From contig NW_026262581.1 in NCBI RefSeq assembly GCF_021869535.1, positions 101,993,771 through 102,057,770 of the forward strand: a stretch of 64,000 nt of DNA, in the 5' to 3' direction. Under the pieces are notes generated by a model. It ran no database searches. It was given only the letters and a program-made list of their open reading frames with translations, and was not told the DNA's origin. This stretch comes from Mytilus californianus (taxonomy: Eukaryota; Mollusca; Bivalvia; Mytilida; Mytilidae). Shown in pieces: positions 1 through 11,639 of the stretch (its first letter is position 1; each line of letters starts with the position of its first letter). The position numbers were made by a program, and so were the translations under genes.

Positions 1-728
1 TTGACCTATAATGGTTTACTTTTATAAATTGTTACTTGGATGGAGAGTTGTCTCATTGGCACGCATACCACATCTTCCTATATCTATTATCTATAATATT
101 TAAATGACAAATTTAGTTCAAAATATCAACGATTTTGTTAAACTTTCCATTCTGTTCTCAAAGTTTTCTAGGGCTTCACATCACTTTATTTCTTTGTTTT
201 TTTTTAAATTTTGTTATATCACTTTCTTTGTTATTTTTAAGAACTTTTCCCGTAAACTATAGCAAATTCTAGTTACCTTTCTTTATTAATTCTTGAACCA
301 GGGTTTGTCAGTACATCCTATTTTCATTTTCTTTGTGGGTATACATTCCTTAGCTATTTTGTAAATTCATCACACATATCATCGACGTCTGCAAAATTTC
401 CTATCATGTCACTCTAATTTGTTCCGTCCAGTTTATTATCAAATTTCACTAAATATACTTCGTCATTTTTGAAGGAAGTTGATATTCCTGGGGCAATCAA
501 TGTATGCAATAGCTGTATCTTGATCACTTATATCTAAATAAATAGTAATAACATTAGAATAGGCGCATATATGATTTTAACTTATAAGATCTAACACAGT
601 ACTTGAATGTTCCGTTACTCTAGTGGGCTTATGAATAATATTTAAAAGACAAACTGATTCAATATATAAAAAAATTGTTACTGTTTGAACACAATAAATA
701 AGAAGCAAAAACAATGTTATCAAAGAAA
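1..728. other. AT-rich non-coding stretch, nothing recognised
   Basis: I see no open frame with a recognisable protein and no clear repeat family here. It precedes the inverted-repeat element that starts near 731. Confidence 0.5.
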
Positions 729-1934
729 TTAAAGGTCTTTCCACTGGAATTTACTCTGTTGATACAAAATAGAATGTAAAAAGATTTAACATCTGGTATA
801 AAAGGCCACTTCCTTTATCGGGAGATATATTATCTTACAATATAAAAATTATATATGAAAAGGGGAACAATAAGGGACAACTAGTATATATTTAAACACT
901 TCCGGTGTCATATTAATGTTTACTAAACAGAAATTCCCCAAAATATATGGTTTCTATATAGTACTTTCAATAGTAATGAGGGGATAATATGGTTTATAAA
1001 TGTCACTTCCGGTGTCATAGATTTTTTTTTAAAAACTGAATCCAGAAAAAGGTTTCCATGTACTTCTTTTGAAACAGGTGCGACAATTGGCTACTTCTAG
1101 TTTCACTGATTTAAGAAATATATGGTTCCTCGTCTCTTTATATCAAAAATGAGTGCAAAAAGAACTGCTCCTGGTTTGCTCAATGTTATTTTTGGTGGAT
1201 CAAGGTCATATGCCTTCCTACGTAATGCTATAAACTTTACAGTTTTATCATGTACTAGAATTTAGAGCAAAGATCAAAGTCTTGAACGTCAAATTGACCT
1301 TTCAAAATCAAAGACTCCAGGTCTTTTACATGTATGATTGAGGAGTTAAATTGGTGTTAAATATATCAGAAGAGAAAACTAAAAAAGTCACCTAACATCG
1401 TCTCATATGTATTGAAGTTGTGCCATGTTGTAATTGTTAACTTATATCGTCAACTGTTACGGTTTCTGAGGAATAGCGATAGCAAGCAAATTTCAAAATT
1501 GACATTGACCTCAATTTCTTGATAAAGAACCAATGACTACATATCCAATAGTAATAGTTCTCAATGACCTACGATGTTTGAGTATAGTCGACATATCACT
1601 TATGTCAAATATGAAAAGGGAAATATCTCCCATAAGATGCCATTGGATCGCTTCGGTCAAAATTGACCGTAGCACCAACACAATTTTGTGAATATCTTTT
1701 ATGGTTATAGAGGAATAAAGATAAAAAGAAAAAGAGTAAGCGGGTAGATTACTCCTTTGAATAAGTGTTCGGTTACACGGGGTCCGTGGTGAGTAATTAC
1801 TGTATGATATTTAGTGCCGAAAAAAACTTTTTGATGTGTCGCGAAACAGAAAGCATATCAGAAGGCGAAAGAAAAACAAATAATCAGCAGGAAATCAAAA
1901 GGTCTTTCCCCAAAAAGTGGAAAGACCTTTTTAA
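729..1934. mobile_element. 1.2-kb non-autonomous DNA element with terminal inverted repeats and TTAA at both ends
   Basis: The left end reads AAAGGTCTTTCCACT (731-745). The right end carries its reverse complement, AGTGGAAAGACCTTT, ending at 1930. TTAA lies at 729-732 and at 1931-1934, as expected for an element that duplicates a TTAA target (piggyBac-like specificity), although the two ends differ by two bases in their distance to TTAA. The interior has no transposase frame, so it would depend on another element. The superfamily is inferred only from the TTAA. Confidence 0.5.
1897..1931. repeat. 13-bp perfect hairpin at the right end of the inverted-repeat element
   Basis: AAAAGGTCTTTCC at 1897-1909 pairs with GGAAAGACCTTTT at 1919-1931 around a 9-nt loop. 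The end motif of the 731-1930 element is therefore present twice in opposite orientation at its right end. Confidence 0.7.
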
Positions 1935-2942
1935 AGTCACCGACCAGCACGATATTTTTGTTGATCTGAGTTACCAAATAGTTTGCATATGTTAATTTGT
2001 GCCAAAAGTCTGGATCAGTCCAATGTGCTCGATATGAATTGCATAGTAAGGACTTCATTTATTTCAGCCCAAAATAGTTTCGTCAATTAGTGCCATTTTT
2101 ATCTCTTCTTTGTCGTATATATGTAGACCACCACCCGCATTTGTTTTATTTTTTCCCTGAATCATATTTGAAAGGGATGTTACAATATTACAATCGTCAA
2201 TCCGTGTCAAGATGTGTCTCGGAAAATGATAGAATATCAATGTCTTCATCAAAATCATCAAGACTGTCTATTTTGTTCCTTGTACTGCGAATGTTAAGAT
2301 TACACAGTAAAATTGTTTTGTATAAAGTGTTAATAATGAATTGGAAGAACTTACTCTTGCTGGTCCCGGTTTAGTTTCAACATCACAGACCATAAGTTTG
2401 AAATTTTATACAAATAGAAGAAATGCTGTATTTACATTTGAATTTAAGCTTTAAAGACAGAGCAGGGCAGCAAAAAGAAACGGTATTCGCAGGTTTGTTA
2501 ATAGTATATCTGTATTAAGACGGAGGGAGATTTACAAATCTGATTGATGTCCTTGTAGGAGCTTGAAAAATTTCCATGACCGCTCTATATGTCAATAGGC
2601 TGTTACCCATTCGGTAACAAAACTATGACTAAACATCTTGAGCGACCAAAGTTATGCTTCATTTTCTGTGTAATGTTATAAAAAAGTCATCATGTCAACG
2701 GTAGTTGAAAAGACCAAAACAAAGGTAACTGTACAAGCAAATCTACAAAATTTCGAGACAAAACAAATATAAAACCATCTGGTACAGAATCAGTGTTTGG
2801 ATAAATGGGATATTATCATTTTGGTTATGTTCTACCCCAGGAAAAGATTACATAAGATGTATTTGGCAAAAACCTTTCAGAATTTTGGGTCCTTAATGCT
2901 CTTCAGCATCGTCTTTATATTGCCCTTTTAACTTTTTTATTC
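1935..2942. other. Non-coding stretch, nothing recognised
   Basis: Short open frames exist (for example 2090-2374), but their composition is that of AT-rich noise. No domain, splice-site set or repeat family was recognised. Confidence 0.4.
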
Positions 2943-2992
2943 GCGCGTCAATGATGAGTCTTTTCTAGACTAAACGGTCGTGTGGCGTACAC
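2943..2992 (+). ncRNA. Degenerate hammerhead-ribozyme-like motif (retrozyme type)
   Basis: ATGATGA (2951-2957) stands in the place of the hammerhead core CTGATGA. It is followed by a GTCT/AGAC-type helix II, then TAAA instead of GAAA, then a GTC-type site and a GGCGTA segment. The order matches the bivalve hammerhead repeat seen at 7.8, 15.3 and 16.5 kb, but two invariant core positions are changed. It should be catalytically dead. Confidence 0.45.
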
Positions 2993-3094
2993 AATTTCAA
3001 TCCAGGTATTTGAAATGCGTTTACTTACTGAATATTCAATATTATGTATATAACAGAAAAAATATTATTTACAAAAGAAAATAACATAAGTTCA

Positions 3095-3480
3095 ATCATA
3101 TAAATATACAAAAGAGAGGAGAAAGATACCAAAGGGACATTTAAACTCATAAGTCAGACTGACAACGCACCAAACGACACAACGAAACACATCCAGGATT
3201 GGGTTGCTTGAAACTTTTATCCACTGGATAACTGTTGACCAGTGAAAAAAGCATGTTGAAATCAGTTTACCTAATCCAGTGGACAAGTCTTATCCATTGG
3301 TCAACTGTTTTGTCCAGAAGACACCAGTATACAAATAACAACGTAGAAAAGACTGAGCAACATGAACCATCAAAACACTGGGGGAATCTCATGTGCTCCA
3401 GAAGGGTAAGCAAATTCTGTTCTACAGGTGACAAACGTACATACCTGCATAACAAATACATACATAAATCCATCTACAAT
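3095..3480 (+). repeat. Interspersed repeat, gaaagataccaaaggga family
   Basis: The run through GAAAGATACCAAAGGGACA, then an ACTGAGCAACATGAACC segment, then CTCCAGAAGGGTAAGCA is the same ordered set of blocks found near 16.05, 24.18 and 60.0 kb, and on the minus strand at 34.6 and 37.4 kb. No protein is encoded. I recognise it as a common bivalve repeat but cannot name its class. Confidence 0.55.
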
Positions 3481-3489
3481 CTATACCTA

Positions 3490-4037
3490 CGAACATAAAT
3501 CCACACACACATACAAATACATAGATTCATAAAATATACAATGTATAAATTTCAATGCCCATGTGGTATTTGAGTAAATAAGACCACGGTGCATAATGAA
3601 GAACGCCTTTTGGTTTAAGAAAAGTATGGAAGATTGGCAATTAAGGTCGAATTTTTGAGTAATTTTTTCCCCATAATAAACCATATAAAAAAATTATGTA
3701 CGATTATATTGCAATAGAACGACTGTAACTGCCATTTGAATAAGGGGAAACTGTTAACATACACTTTATGCATCTTTTAAAAAGGTAAATAAATAAGCCA
3801 GTTGCATAAGTCCTTGTTAAGACAATCATTAAACTAAATATACAAAACTCAAAATCAACTATTACCTATTACTATTTATTTTAACTCTAACCCTCAAATT
3901 ACAGAATGCTGTCTTTAATATAAAAATACAACTCTATTTCTCTGTTGAATAGATGTCACATGAAACAAAAGATACAATATACCGATTTATGAGTACACTA
4001 AACGGATTACTAATTACATGATAAAAACGGAGAAAAT
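3490..4037. other. Non-coding stretch, nothing recognised
   Basis: AT-rich sequence without a supported gene or repeat. Confidence 0.4.
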
Positions 4038-4760
4038 TTATCATAACGCATATATCATGAAATCAATACGAATCACGATTCGCCAGCCTCCCGATACAGT
4101 TTCAGAATTATGTTCATCATCACTTATCAAAATAACATCCTCATCAATCTTGTTATTGTTTTCGTAAAATTGTTGTTCCATATTGGGCGATGAAATATCT
4201 CCATAAGGAATGGTCGTTTCTTCAAGTGTACACATTCATTACTGGATAAACATATCCACCAATATCACTAATATCACCTTAGTCTTGGACTAAATCAAGA
4301 ATTGTGTCATCCTCGATATCATCTTCATAGTATTGACAATTAAAATGTTCAGAATATTGCTGTTCTGTTAATTTCCACTTCTGAAAAAAAACTTAATCCT
4401 CATTAATATATGAAAAATCCTGGTAAATGTTAGGAAAATTGTTTCGTTTTTTGTTTTCCCATTTGGAATGTCAATATTCTCTCTTCTTCATCACTGATCA
4501 TTATAACATCTTCACCAATCTTGTTATTATTTTCGTCAAACTTTTGTTCCATTTAGGGTGATGAAATGTCTTCATATTGAATCGTTGTTTCCTTCAAATG
4601 TACACCGTCATCACTAGATAGAAAATTATCCACATCAAAGTTTTCAATAATATCACTAATATCATCTAAGTCATGGATTTAATCAAGAATTGTGTCCTTT
4701 TCAATAGCATTTTCATAGTATTGACTTTCTGGTGTTCAAATATGTCCTCTTTTAGCCTCG
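4038..4760 (-). pseudogene. Decayed coding segment with two copies of an acidic repeat
   Basis: On the minus strand two diverged copies about 370 bp apart (about 4750-4470 and 4340-4100) encode the same peptide blocks: a TILD segment, GDISDI or DDISDI, E-T-T-I-x-Y, a D-I-S-S-P block, then E-N-N-N-K-I followed by DVILISDDE or DVIMISDEE. Both copies carry stops and frame changes. A hydrophobic V-I-L-I run followed by S-D-D-E resembles a SUMO-interacting motif. It lies downstream of the BEL/Pao integrase remnant on the same strand, so it may be element-derived, but I do not recognise the protein. Confidence 0.4.
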
Positions 4761-4837
4761 ATAGCTTTGTGTATAAATTTAGAATTATATGCCCTCTGTA
4801 AAATTTCTGTGTTCAAGGGTCATATAATGCTTTTCTT

Positions 4838-5426
4838 TTAATGCCTCCTAACTTTTGTCATTAACGTCATACTTAATTTCTGGAATACCAAGTGTAAGGT
4901 GAAAAAGTGGCTTGATGTAAGATTGATATTCGAATTCATATCATCACCAATGTAAACTAATGGTCTTGCATTAACAATTGCTTCAATTAAGTCGAAAACA
5001 AACTGACAACGCTGTACTTCGCTCATAATTCTTCCTTTCAGAACCTTTCGCAAAGAAAGTTTCACTTCGCCAACAAGCCTTTCATAAAAATCTCCCACCC
5101 ATTGTGCTAATTTTGTTATAAATGCCAAGCGAATACCAGCATTAGACACATATTTTGAACATCATCACATGTAATCCCTTTCTTCCAAACTAAATCTAAG
5201 GTGTCACGTCCTAATTTGAACTGGGGTGCTTCCTTTCAGAACCTTTCGCAAAGAAAGTTTCACTTCGCCAACAAGCCTTTCATAAAAATCTCCCACCCAT
5301 TGTGCTAATTTTGTTATAAATGCCAAGCGAATACCAGCATTAGACACATATTTTGAACATCATCACATGTAATCCCTTTCTTCCAAACTAAATCTAAGGT
5401 GTCACGTCCTAATTTGAACTGGGGTG
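4838..5426 (-). pseudogene. BEL/Pao retrotransposon integrase C-terminal remnant
   Basis: The integrase joins element DNA into the host chromosome. The minus-strand frame 5149-4838 contains GDFYERLVGEVKLSLRKVL and then EAIVNARPLVYIGDD. These are the hallmark G-x-F-Y-E-R-L-V-G block and the region of the catalytic Glu followed by N-A/S-R-P-L in Pao-type integrases. Upstream, in another frame, lie the LGRDTLD and KKGITCDDVQ segments. Part of the gene is duplicated in tandem (5031-5426). Frameshifts break the frame. A matching zinc-binding-region fragment lies 2.1 kb further upstream on the same strand, at 7548-7736. Confidence 0.75.
5031..5426. repeat. Exact 198-bp tandem duplication inside the integrase remnant
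   Basis: Positions 5031-5228 and 5229-5426 read identically by eye, including both ends. The surrounding integrase is old and broken, so an unmutated duplicate implies a recent event or an assembly artefact. Confidence 0.85.
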
Positions 5427-5563
5427 CGTTACTTCTTATTAAATTATGAATCTTCTAAATACGTATACAAATTCTTCAGCAGTCAACTCATTTCATATTA
5501 TAAGATGGTTAGCACGTGTAAAAAGCAGTTGAATAAAGAAACCCATATTTTCTTGTTCCATCA

Positions 5564-6019
5564 AGGTTTAATACAACCAAATCATAGTACGTCACATCCG
5601 GTTGCATACGAAAAAGGGTCGAAAAAAATATTCCCTTGAATTTGACAGTTGTATGAAATTAATCATACATTTCATTGCAGTAAAAAATACTGAGTCATAA
5701 ACATATATCTTGGGTGTTTCAAAGCACCAGTCTTTTTATAGGGTGTTTCTATAAAATATATTGGGAATTTGAGGTTACATGGTGACTAAAGCTTGTAAAC
5801 CGGTAAAAAAGGGATGAAATTGGTTAACTTCCAGTGATGGCTATTTTCTTATATGCAATGAAATGTTATGTGAAATTTTGTTTGTAGTACTAGACAGGAT
5901 AAAACTTTACTCATGCCAAGTATTTCTTCATTTGATCAAAGATAAATTCTGCACAGTTTTTTGAAAAGTGCCAATATAACAAAGACTATTAGGGGAAAAA
6001 CAATGGTGGTATTACTCCT
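5564..6019. mobile_element. MITE-like element, copy A
   Basis: The element starts AGGTTTAATACAACCAAATC and ends AATGGTGGTATTACTCCT, so its ends are imperfect inverted repeats of AGGNGTAATACCACCA. It contains the CATAGTACGTCACATCCGG block and no open frame. Copy B at 7021-7486 is the same length class and aligns along its whole extent in the same orientation. Confidence 0.65.
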
Positions 6020-6175
6020 ATATAGATAAAGGCAACAATAGTATACCGCTGTTCAAAAGTCATAAATAGATTTAGAGAAAACAAATCCGGGTTACAACCT
6101 AAAACCGAGGGAAACACATCAACTGTAAGCGGAAGCTGTAAATGCACCTTTGACATTGTATGCACTCTCATTTGT
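6020..6175 (-). repeat. Interspersed repeat, accggtatactactgttgcc family (minus strand)
   Basis: Blocks GGCAACAATAGTATACCGCT, GTCATAAATAGATTTAGAG and GAGGGAAACACATCAACTG reappear in reverse order and orientation at 25.75-25.88 kb. The short frame across it is a property of the repeat, not a gene. Confidence 0.6.
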
Positions 6176-7020
6176 TAAAAATTCATGCTATTTCAGTGAA
6201 ATATTTCAAAAATGAAATGTTCTGAGTGAATTGAGTCTCAAAAACATATTTTAAGAGAAAATTGCCTTGAAATAGGGCTTTACCATGAATATTAGTAGGC
6301 GGAGCATGCCAGACTCAGTGTTTTTTGGGAGCTTTTTCTGACCTTTTCTTCCTTATTTCCTATATTTTGCTATTAAAGAAAACTTTTTCCTAAGTAATAC
6401 TTTCAGATATATTCAGTTACAAGTAAATGAAATTATTTTTGATGCAGTAACAACAAATTATTCACTAAAAGGGAAGCATTTTATGTCCCTCTCTGGAACG
6501 CGTCGTCAACTTAAGTTTTACGTAAGGACTTATCGAAACCTCCGAGGAGTCAGTAAACTTTTATATGGATAGTTCATTCAGTTACTCATTTATTATCATA
6601 TTTCTTGCAAAAAAATGTAATAGTTACCCCAAAATTTTGATTTATTGGCCTAAAAAGTTGAAATTTTAGGAAACGAGAGGTATAAATGGACCTAAAGGGA
6701 CCTTATAATGAAGACAAAAAGGTCCATTAGTAGTATTTATCATCTTACAGTCATCTTTTGTATTATATTCAAATGTTTCTATGCAGATGAGATGAATATT
6801 TGATCATTTATTGGTCCACACTATATTCTATCATGATGCGGCGTGATGTGGATATTTCGGAGAAATTTTGCTCAAATTGCTGTAGATGTCGTCTTTCATT
6901 ATATTATATTTCTCTCATACTATTGAACTGATTATGACAAAACTTGACAGAAACGCATAAAATAACCAGTATTACAAATGAAAAAAAAATTCACTTTATT
7001 CAACAAAAAAAGTTTTCTTT
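6176..7020. other. Non-coding stretch between the two MITE copies
   Basis: No recognisable coding sequence or family was seen. Confidence 0.4.
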
Positions 7021-7486
7021 AGGTGTAATACCACCAAATCATAGTACGCCACATCCGGTTAACACACGAAAAAATGGTGGAAAAAATTCCCTTGAATTTG
7101 ACAGTTGTATGAAATTAATCATACATTTTTCATTGCAGTAAACAAATCTGAGTCATAAACATATATCTTGGGTGTTTCAAAGCACCAGTCTTTTTTTTAT
7201 TTGGTGTTTCTATAAAATATTTTGGGAACTTGAAATTACATGATTACTTTAGCTTGTAAACCGATAAAAAAGGGATGAAATGTGATTGTTTAACTTCCAG
7301 TGATGGTTATTATCTTATATGCAATGAAATGTTAGTTGAAATTTTGTTTGTAGTACTGGACAGGATAAAACTTTACTCATGCCAAGTATTTCTTCATTTG
7401 AAACTAAGATAAATTCTGCACAATTTTTTGAAAAGTGCCAATTTAACAAAGACTAATAGGGGAAAAACAATGGTGGTATTATTCTT
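7021..7486. mobile_element. MITE-like element, copy B
   Basis: It begins AGGTGTAATACCACCAAATC and ends TGGTGGTATTATTCTT. Terminal inverted repeats are clearer here than in copy A (5564-6019), to which it aligns throughout with small indels. No transposase is encoded. Confidence 0.65.
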
Positions 7487-7547
7487 CAAAACTGATATTA
7501 ATCGGTCCTAGATAATCTAAACAAATGCATGAAAATAGAGTAGATTG

Positions 7548-7736
7548 TTATAAACCAGATCTTGGGTATAGGGACATCTGAGACATTTGGCTTGGTCTAC
7601 CTTCAAAGCAATGTCGTAAAAGTTGTTTAAATGTCGAACGACCTTGTGGGATCCAATACTTATGTCCAATTCGACTTGGAGTTTGTGATACATCAATCAA
7701 AGAGGTATATTTCCTTTTTGAATTTTGGTTCCTCAA
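7548..7736 (-). pseudogene. BEL/Pao integrase zinc-binding-region fragment
   Basis: The minus-strand frame contains SRIGHKYWIPQGRSTFKQLL, then RHCFEGRPSQM and a short P-rich end. This matches the stretch after the H2C2 finger of Pao-type integrases, usually Y-W-I-P-x-G-R then C-x2-C then P-L-P. The second Cys region is damaged. It lies upstream, in transcription sense, of the 5426-4838 fragment, so the two could be parts of one element split by later insertions. Confidence 0.6.
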
Positions 7737-7786
7737 TGCTATTTAACCTCGTACTTTATATTGCCTTTCATTTTCTTTTTTATATT

Positions 7787-7840
7787 GAGCATCACTGATG
7801 AGTCTTTTGTAGACGAAACGCGGGTTCATTTTCGTATATA
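7787..7840 (+). ncRNA. Degenerate hammerhead-ribozyme-like motif
   Basis: CTGATGA at 7795-7801, helix II GTCT-tttgt-AGAC and GAAA are intact. The helix III and cleavage segment reads CGCGGGTTC instead of the CGCGCGTC seen in the family. The conserved catalytic half is complete but the cleavage side has decayed. Confidence 0.55.
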
Positions 7841-9232
7841 GTACTAGAAATATCCGAATAATGCATCCTTTGGACAAATTTTTTCCAGTTTTGTTCTGCA
7901 TTTTTTAGATCCTCGCATGCCAACATTTTACCAGTTTTAACTGAAATTGTCTTTATTCCTGAATGAATCGATCATTCCAAGCAGTCACACGTATAAGCTT
8001 GTAATAGATTTAGAATTGTTGCAGTTCATTCCATAAGGTGCTTCAGCTTGTTTGTTTTCCACGCATTTGGTTCAGAGCAATGGGCTACTTTCTGTTGCTT
8101 TCTTTCCTATTTTCAACTCACACTGATATACTTATTTCTCTAACTAATCTTCTTCATAGATGAATATTGTTCAAAAGCTACTCCGGACCGTGTCACCACA
8201 GAATATTTTCACAGAGCTGACTAATAGAAGTTCTATTTGTGGAAATGTCTACCTTATTTGTTTTGGTAGAAGCAGCATGAATTCAACATCGTTATGAGTT
8301 TTAATTTCCATTATACGATTTTTCACCTATACACAAAAACTTTATTTTGTCGAAATCCATGTCAAAACACATTCAGAGTATGTCCAAAGATATATCGTTT
8401 CCTATGGCACATTTACTTTACCTTAAACGAATGCTAAAGCACCTAACACCAACCAAAACAGCCACTAAAATTCTGTTTATGTTCTTGGTTTTTGACGGAT
8501 TTTTATGTCAATAAAGTACAATGAATCTTTTCTTTGTAATACGTCACCACTCCATAAATCCCAGAGAAATATTGTACAACTAATAAGAAGTTAAAGAACT
8601 AATGATTCTTGAGTTGATAGAAAAAATTAGAATTTTTAACAGATAAGATATCATTTTCAATATTCCAAAGATGTCCAAGAACTTTTAAATAATTCACACT
8701 TAGCTACGGTCACAAAAAATGAATGATGAGATGATAAAACTAAAAGTAGATTGGTGATCCTTTCAAATACAGGTGTTATGACTGTGACGAACCATACTAA
8801 TACTGATTCTTCGGTTTCAGTAATATCAGAGATTCAGAACTTTGTGATTTGCATTCAATAGGAATAATTGAATAAATTGAAAGTGTTGATGATTTCATGG
8901 CCATGATTTAATCAAAGACACCTTACAATATACAGATGGGAAGTATTTTGTTAAATAGACACGAACGGAAGAAAATCCTAAACTATGAGTAAATCGAGAA
9001 ACTGCCATGGGTCGATTGAGGGTGTGTGTTTCGCGAATACGAAATAACCCGGAACAGCTGACCCAATATCATTTTGTTATCCAAGTTAAAAAGTTATCAG
9101 TTATAAAGGGTAGAATTTATCGCTGTTGAATGTGGCAAGTTTTATTTCTTCGACCCTTTCAGATAAGAAACAATTAATGAAGTTATAAGTCCAAGGAGCG
9201 GACCATAAGGAGTAGGAATATGTACATGTTAA
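7841..9232. other. Non-coding stretch, nothing recognised
   Basis: No supported gene, RNA or repeat boundary was found in this 1.4 kb. Confidence 0.4.
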
Positions 9233-9678
9233 TTTATGTATCATTGTCATTTTGCTTAGTTTCTTTTGTTACCTATTCTGACATCGGACTCGGACTTCTT
9301 TTAAACTGAGTTTTACTGTGCGTATTGCTGTGTGTTTATTTATTTTACATTGGCTAGAGGTATAGGGGGAGGGTTGAGATCTCACAAAACATATTTAACC
9401 CCGCCGCATTTTTGCCTGTCCCAAGTCAGGAGCCTCTGGCCTTAGTTAGTCTTGTATGTTTTTTTAATTTTAGTTCATTTATATGTTTTGGAGTTAGTAT
9501 GACGTCCATTTTCACTAAACTAGTACACTTTTTTATTTAGGGGCCAGCTGAAGCCCGCCACCGGGTGCAGGATTTTCTCGCTGTGTTGATGACCCATTGG
9601 TGGCTTTCGGCTGTTTTCTGCTCTTTGGTCGGGTTGTTGTCTCTTTGACATATTCCCGATTTCCATTCTCAATTTTAT
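9233..9678 (+). mobile_element. 5'-truncated 3' tail of the 11.6-13.3 kb retroelement family, copy 1
   Basis: It aligns with 12882-13344 and 40460-40910 over the blocks GACATCGGACTCGGACTTC, GGGGGAGGGTTGAGAT, ACCCCGCCGC, AAGTCAGGAGCCTCTGG and GTTGTTGTCTCTTTGACA. It stops at the same CTCAATTTTAT end as the other two. Shared 3' ends with different 5' ends are the mark of truncated retroelement insertions. Confidence 0.7.
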
Positions 9679-11036
9679 GTTTATTTGAATAATGATAATA
9701 AAAACGTTGTCGTTAGGAACAATTGTTAAATTTGTCTTAGGATTGCATGGAAGCATAAAAGTTATATACTAGAATATAGCCGTAGATTTAATTTTTAAAA
9801 CTATTACGCACTGAAGTGTGCAGTTGAATTATTTTTGAAAAATTCACCAGTTTTTTTTTATATGAGATCTTATAAATTTTTTTTGGGCATTTACCAAAAA
9901 ATAAAAGAAGTAAATGATAGCGTACTACACAAAGGTGGGTTTGGTATTAGATAGAAAATATCACTAGAAAATATCATTAGATATTGATCTCATCATTACT
10001 TGCACTCTAGAATGGTTAGCGAAAGATGTAAGACTATGTGTTTATGTCCATGGGTTTTGGCTGGTTTTTGTGTCAATAGTGACAATATTTAAAGTAATTA
10101 CAACTTGAACAGAGACTTGACTGTATAGCGTGCGACATCTATTTAATTGATGTACGGTATGTTTTTTTGAATCAACAAAGATTATTTTCGTTAATTAATG
10201 CTCTATATCTTACTTTTAATTAATATAACCATGCATGATTTATGTTTGTATACATTTCTTGTTGACAGAATTTTTCTTGAACACTATTTTTATTATTTTA
10301 AGGTATTTTCTCCTTATCATCTATGTTCTGTTTTTGTTGATAAGCATTACAGATTGTTGGTTATTCCTTGAAAAGATGTATCTGGCTCACGTGGGACGGA
10401 CATATTTTTATCTAAATTCCCCTGCGTTATTAAGAAATAAAGAAAAAAAATCCCAAAACTTGTTTGTTGTATTGGTTTACTTGCATTTGATTTTGCGATC
10501 TAGATTTTGTATTATTGGTATGAGTAAAGGACAGGTGACAATTTCGCTAGATATATAAAATGTAGCGATTAAAAACAAAAGCAAGAAGAAAACATGATAA
10601 TATAAGGAAAAGAAAAACACAGATAAAGGTTTACAGAACATATGACATACTATTATAACGCTCGGTAATTAATCATGACCTTTAACACCGTGATGGTTCT
10701 CGTCCTGTGTATCTGTTCTATGACCGGTACTTTCATCAGAATCATTGCTTCTCTGCAGGTTACGAATATCATCATGTTAAATAATTAAGCCTCTCTAGTT
10801 TTGGTTACAAACGTCTATGATGCATGACTTTACCATATCTGTCAACAGGGACCTGAATGGTATAGGCTGGTTCTACAGGAATACTGTTCGTTATTTTTCA
10901 AGACTAGTTTCTAGTAGACTGATTTGCTGAAATAGGTCGCCAATTTATATGTTATAATCGTTTAGTCTGTATTCATTATTAACCGTTGTTTTTTAAAAGT
11001 AAATTAAAAAAGACTTCTTGAGTAGGAAATAAAACG
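9679..11036. other. Non-coding stretch, nothing recognised
   Basis: AT-rich sequence. The 107-codon frame at 10235-10558 is mostly hydrophobic low-information sequence and is not accepted as a gene. Confidence 0.4.
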
Positions 11037-11350
11037 GTGCCTAGATACTATGAATTTGGTCCAAGAAACATCAATAGTATTAGTATTTTAAAGCAATTTA
11101 GATACTTAGCTACATTCCTTAATTTTGATCTCTTTCAAATAAATATTGTATCAGATCCATCTTGTCGCTGCGGGTTTCCCCGTGAAGATTCTTATCATTT
11201 CTTCTTTAAATGTCCTTTATATACAAATTTACGTCACTTTTTTAGGAATGGTCTTAGTTGGTTACCAGATGACTTTGTGTTCGATCTAGAGATTATAACA
11301 TTTGGTAGTATAAATCTGACAAATGACCAAAATGAAGAAATGTTTTTGAC
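11037..11350 (+). pseudogene. Non-LTR retrotransposon C-terminal (zf-RVT) remnant
   Basis: The frame encodes PRYYEFGPRNINSISIL, then DPSCRCGFPREDSYHFFFKC and PLYTNLRHFF. The C-x-C-G, E-D-x-x-H-F-F-F-x-C-P and Y-x-x-L-R pattern is the zinc-knuckle-like end of the reverse transcriptase polyprotein in LINE elements. The polymerase domain upstream is absent and the downstream frame becomes low complexity. It is a truncated, non-functional piece. Confidence 0.7.
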
Positions 11351-11639
11351 TATATTAAAAAGACCAAAAGGTTCCTTGTTTTATCATGTGTATAATCTGA
11401 ATGTAGTGATAACCACACACACACATGCATATTTTTTCTCTTTTTTTTTCTTGCTATCTTTCTTATTTCTGTATTGTTTATTAATATGTTTCTTAAATTA
11501 CATATGTTTGAATATATATTGTGTAATAATAAATTTGATATTTGCATGCTATGAAATTCTATTGACTACTTTTGTATCTAAGTTGGACTATCTTGTGTCT
11601 AATCCTTTTTTGTGATATTTGCAAAAAAATATGTTTAAA

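Noticed and set aside
10235..10558. 107-codon hydrophobic open frame
   Set aside because: AT-rich composition explains the F/L/I content. No family, promoter or splice context was recognised.
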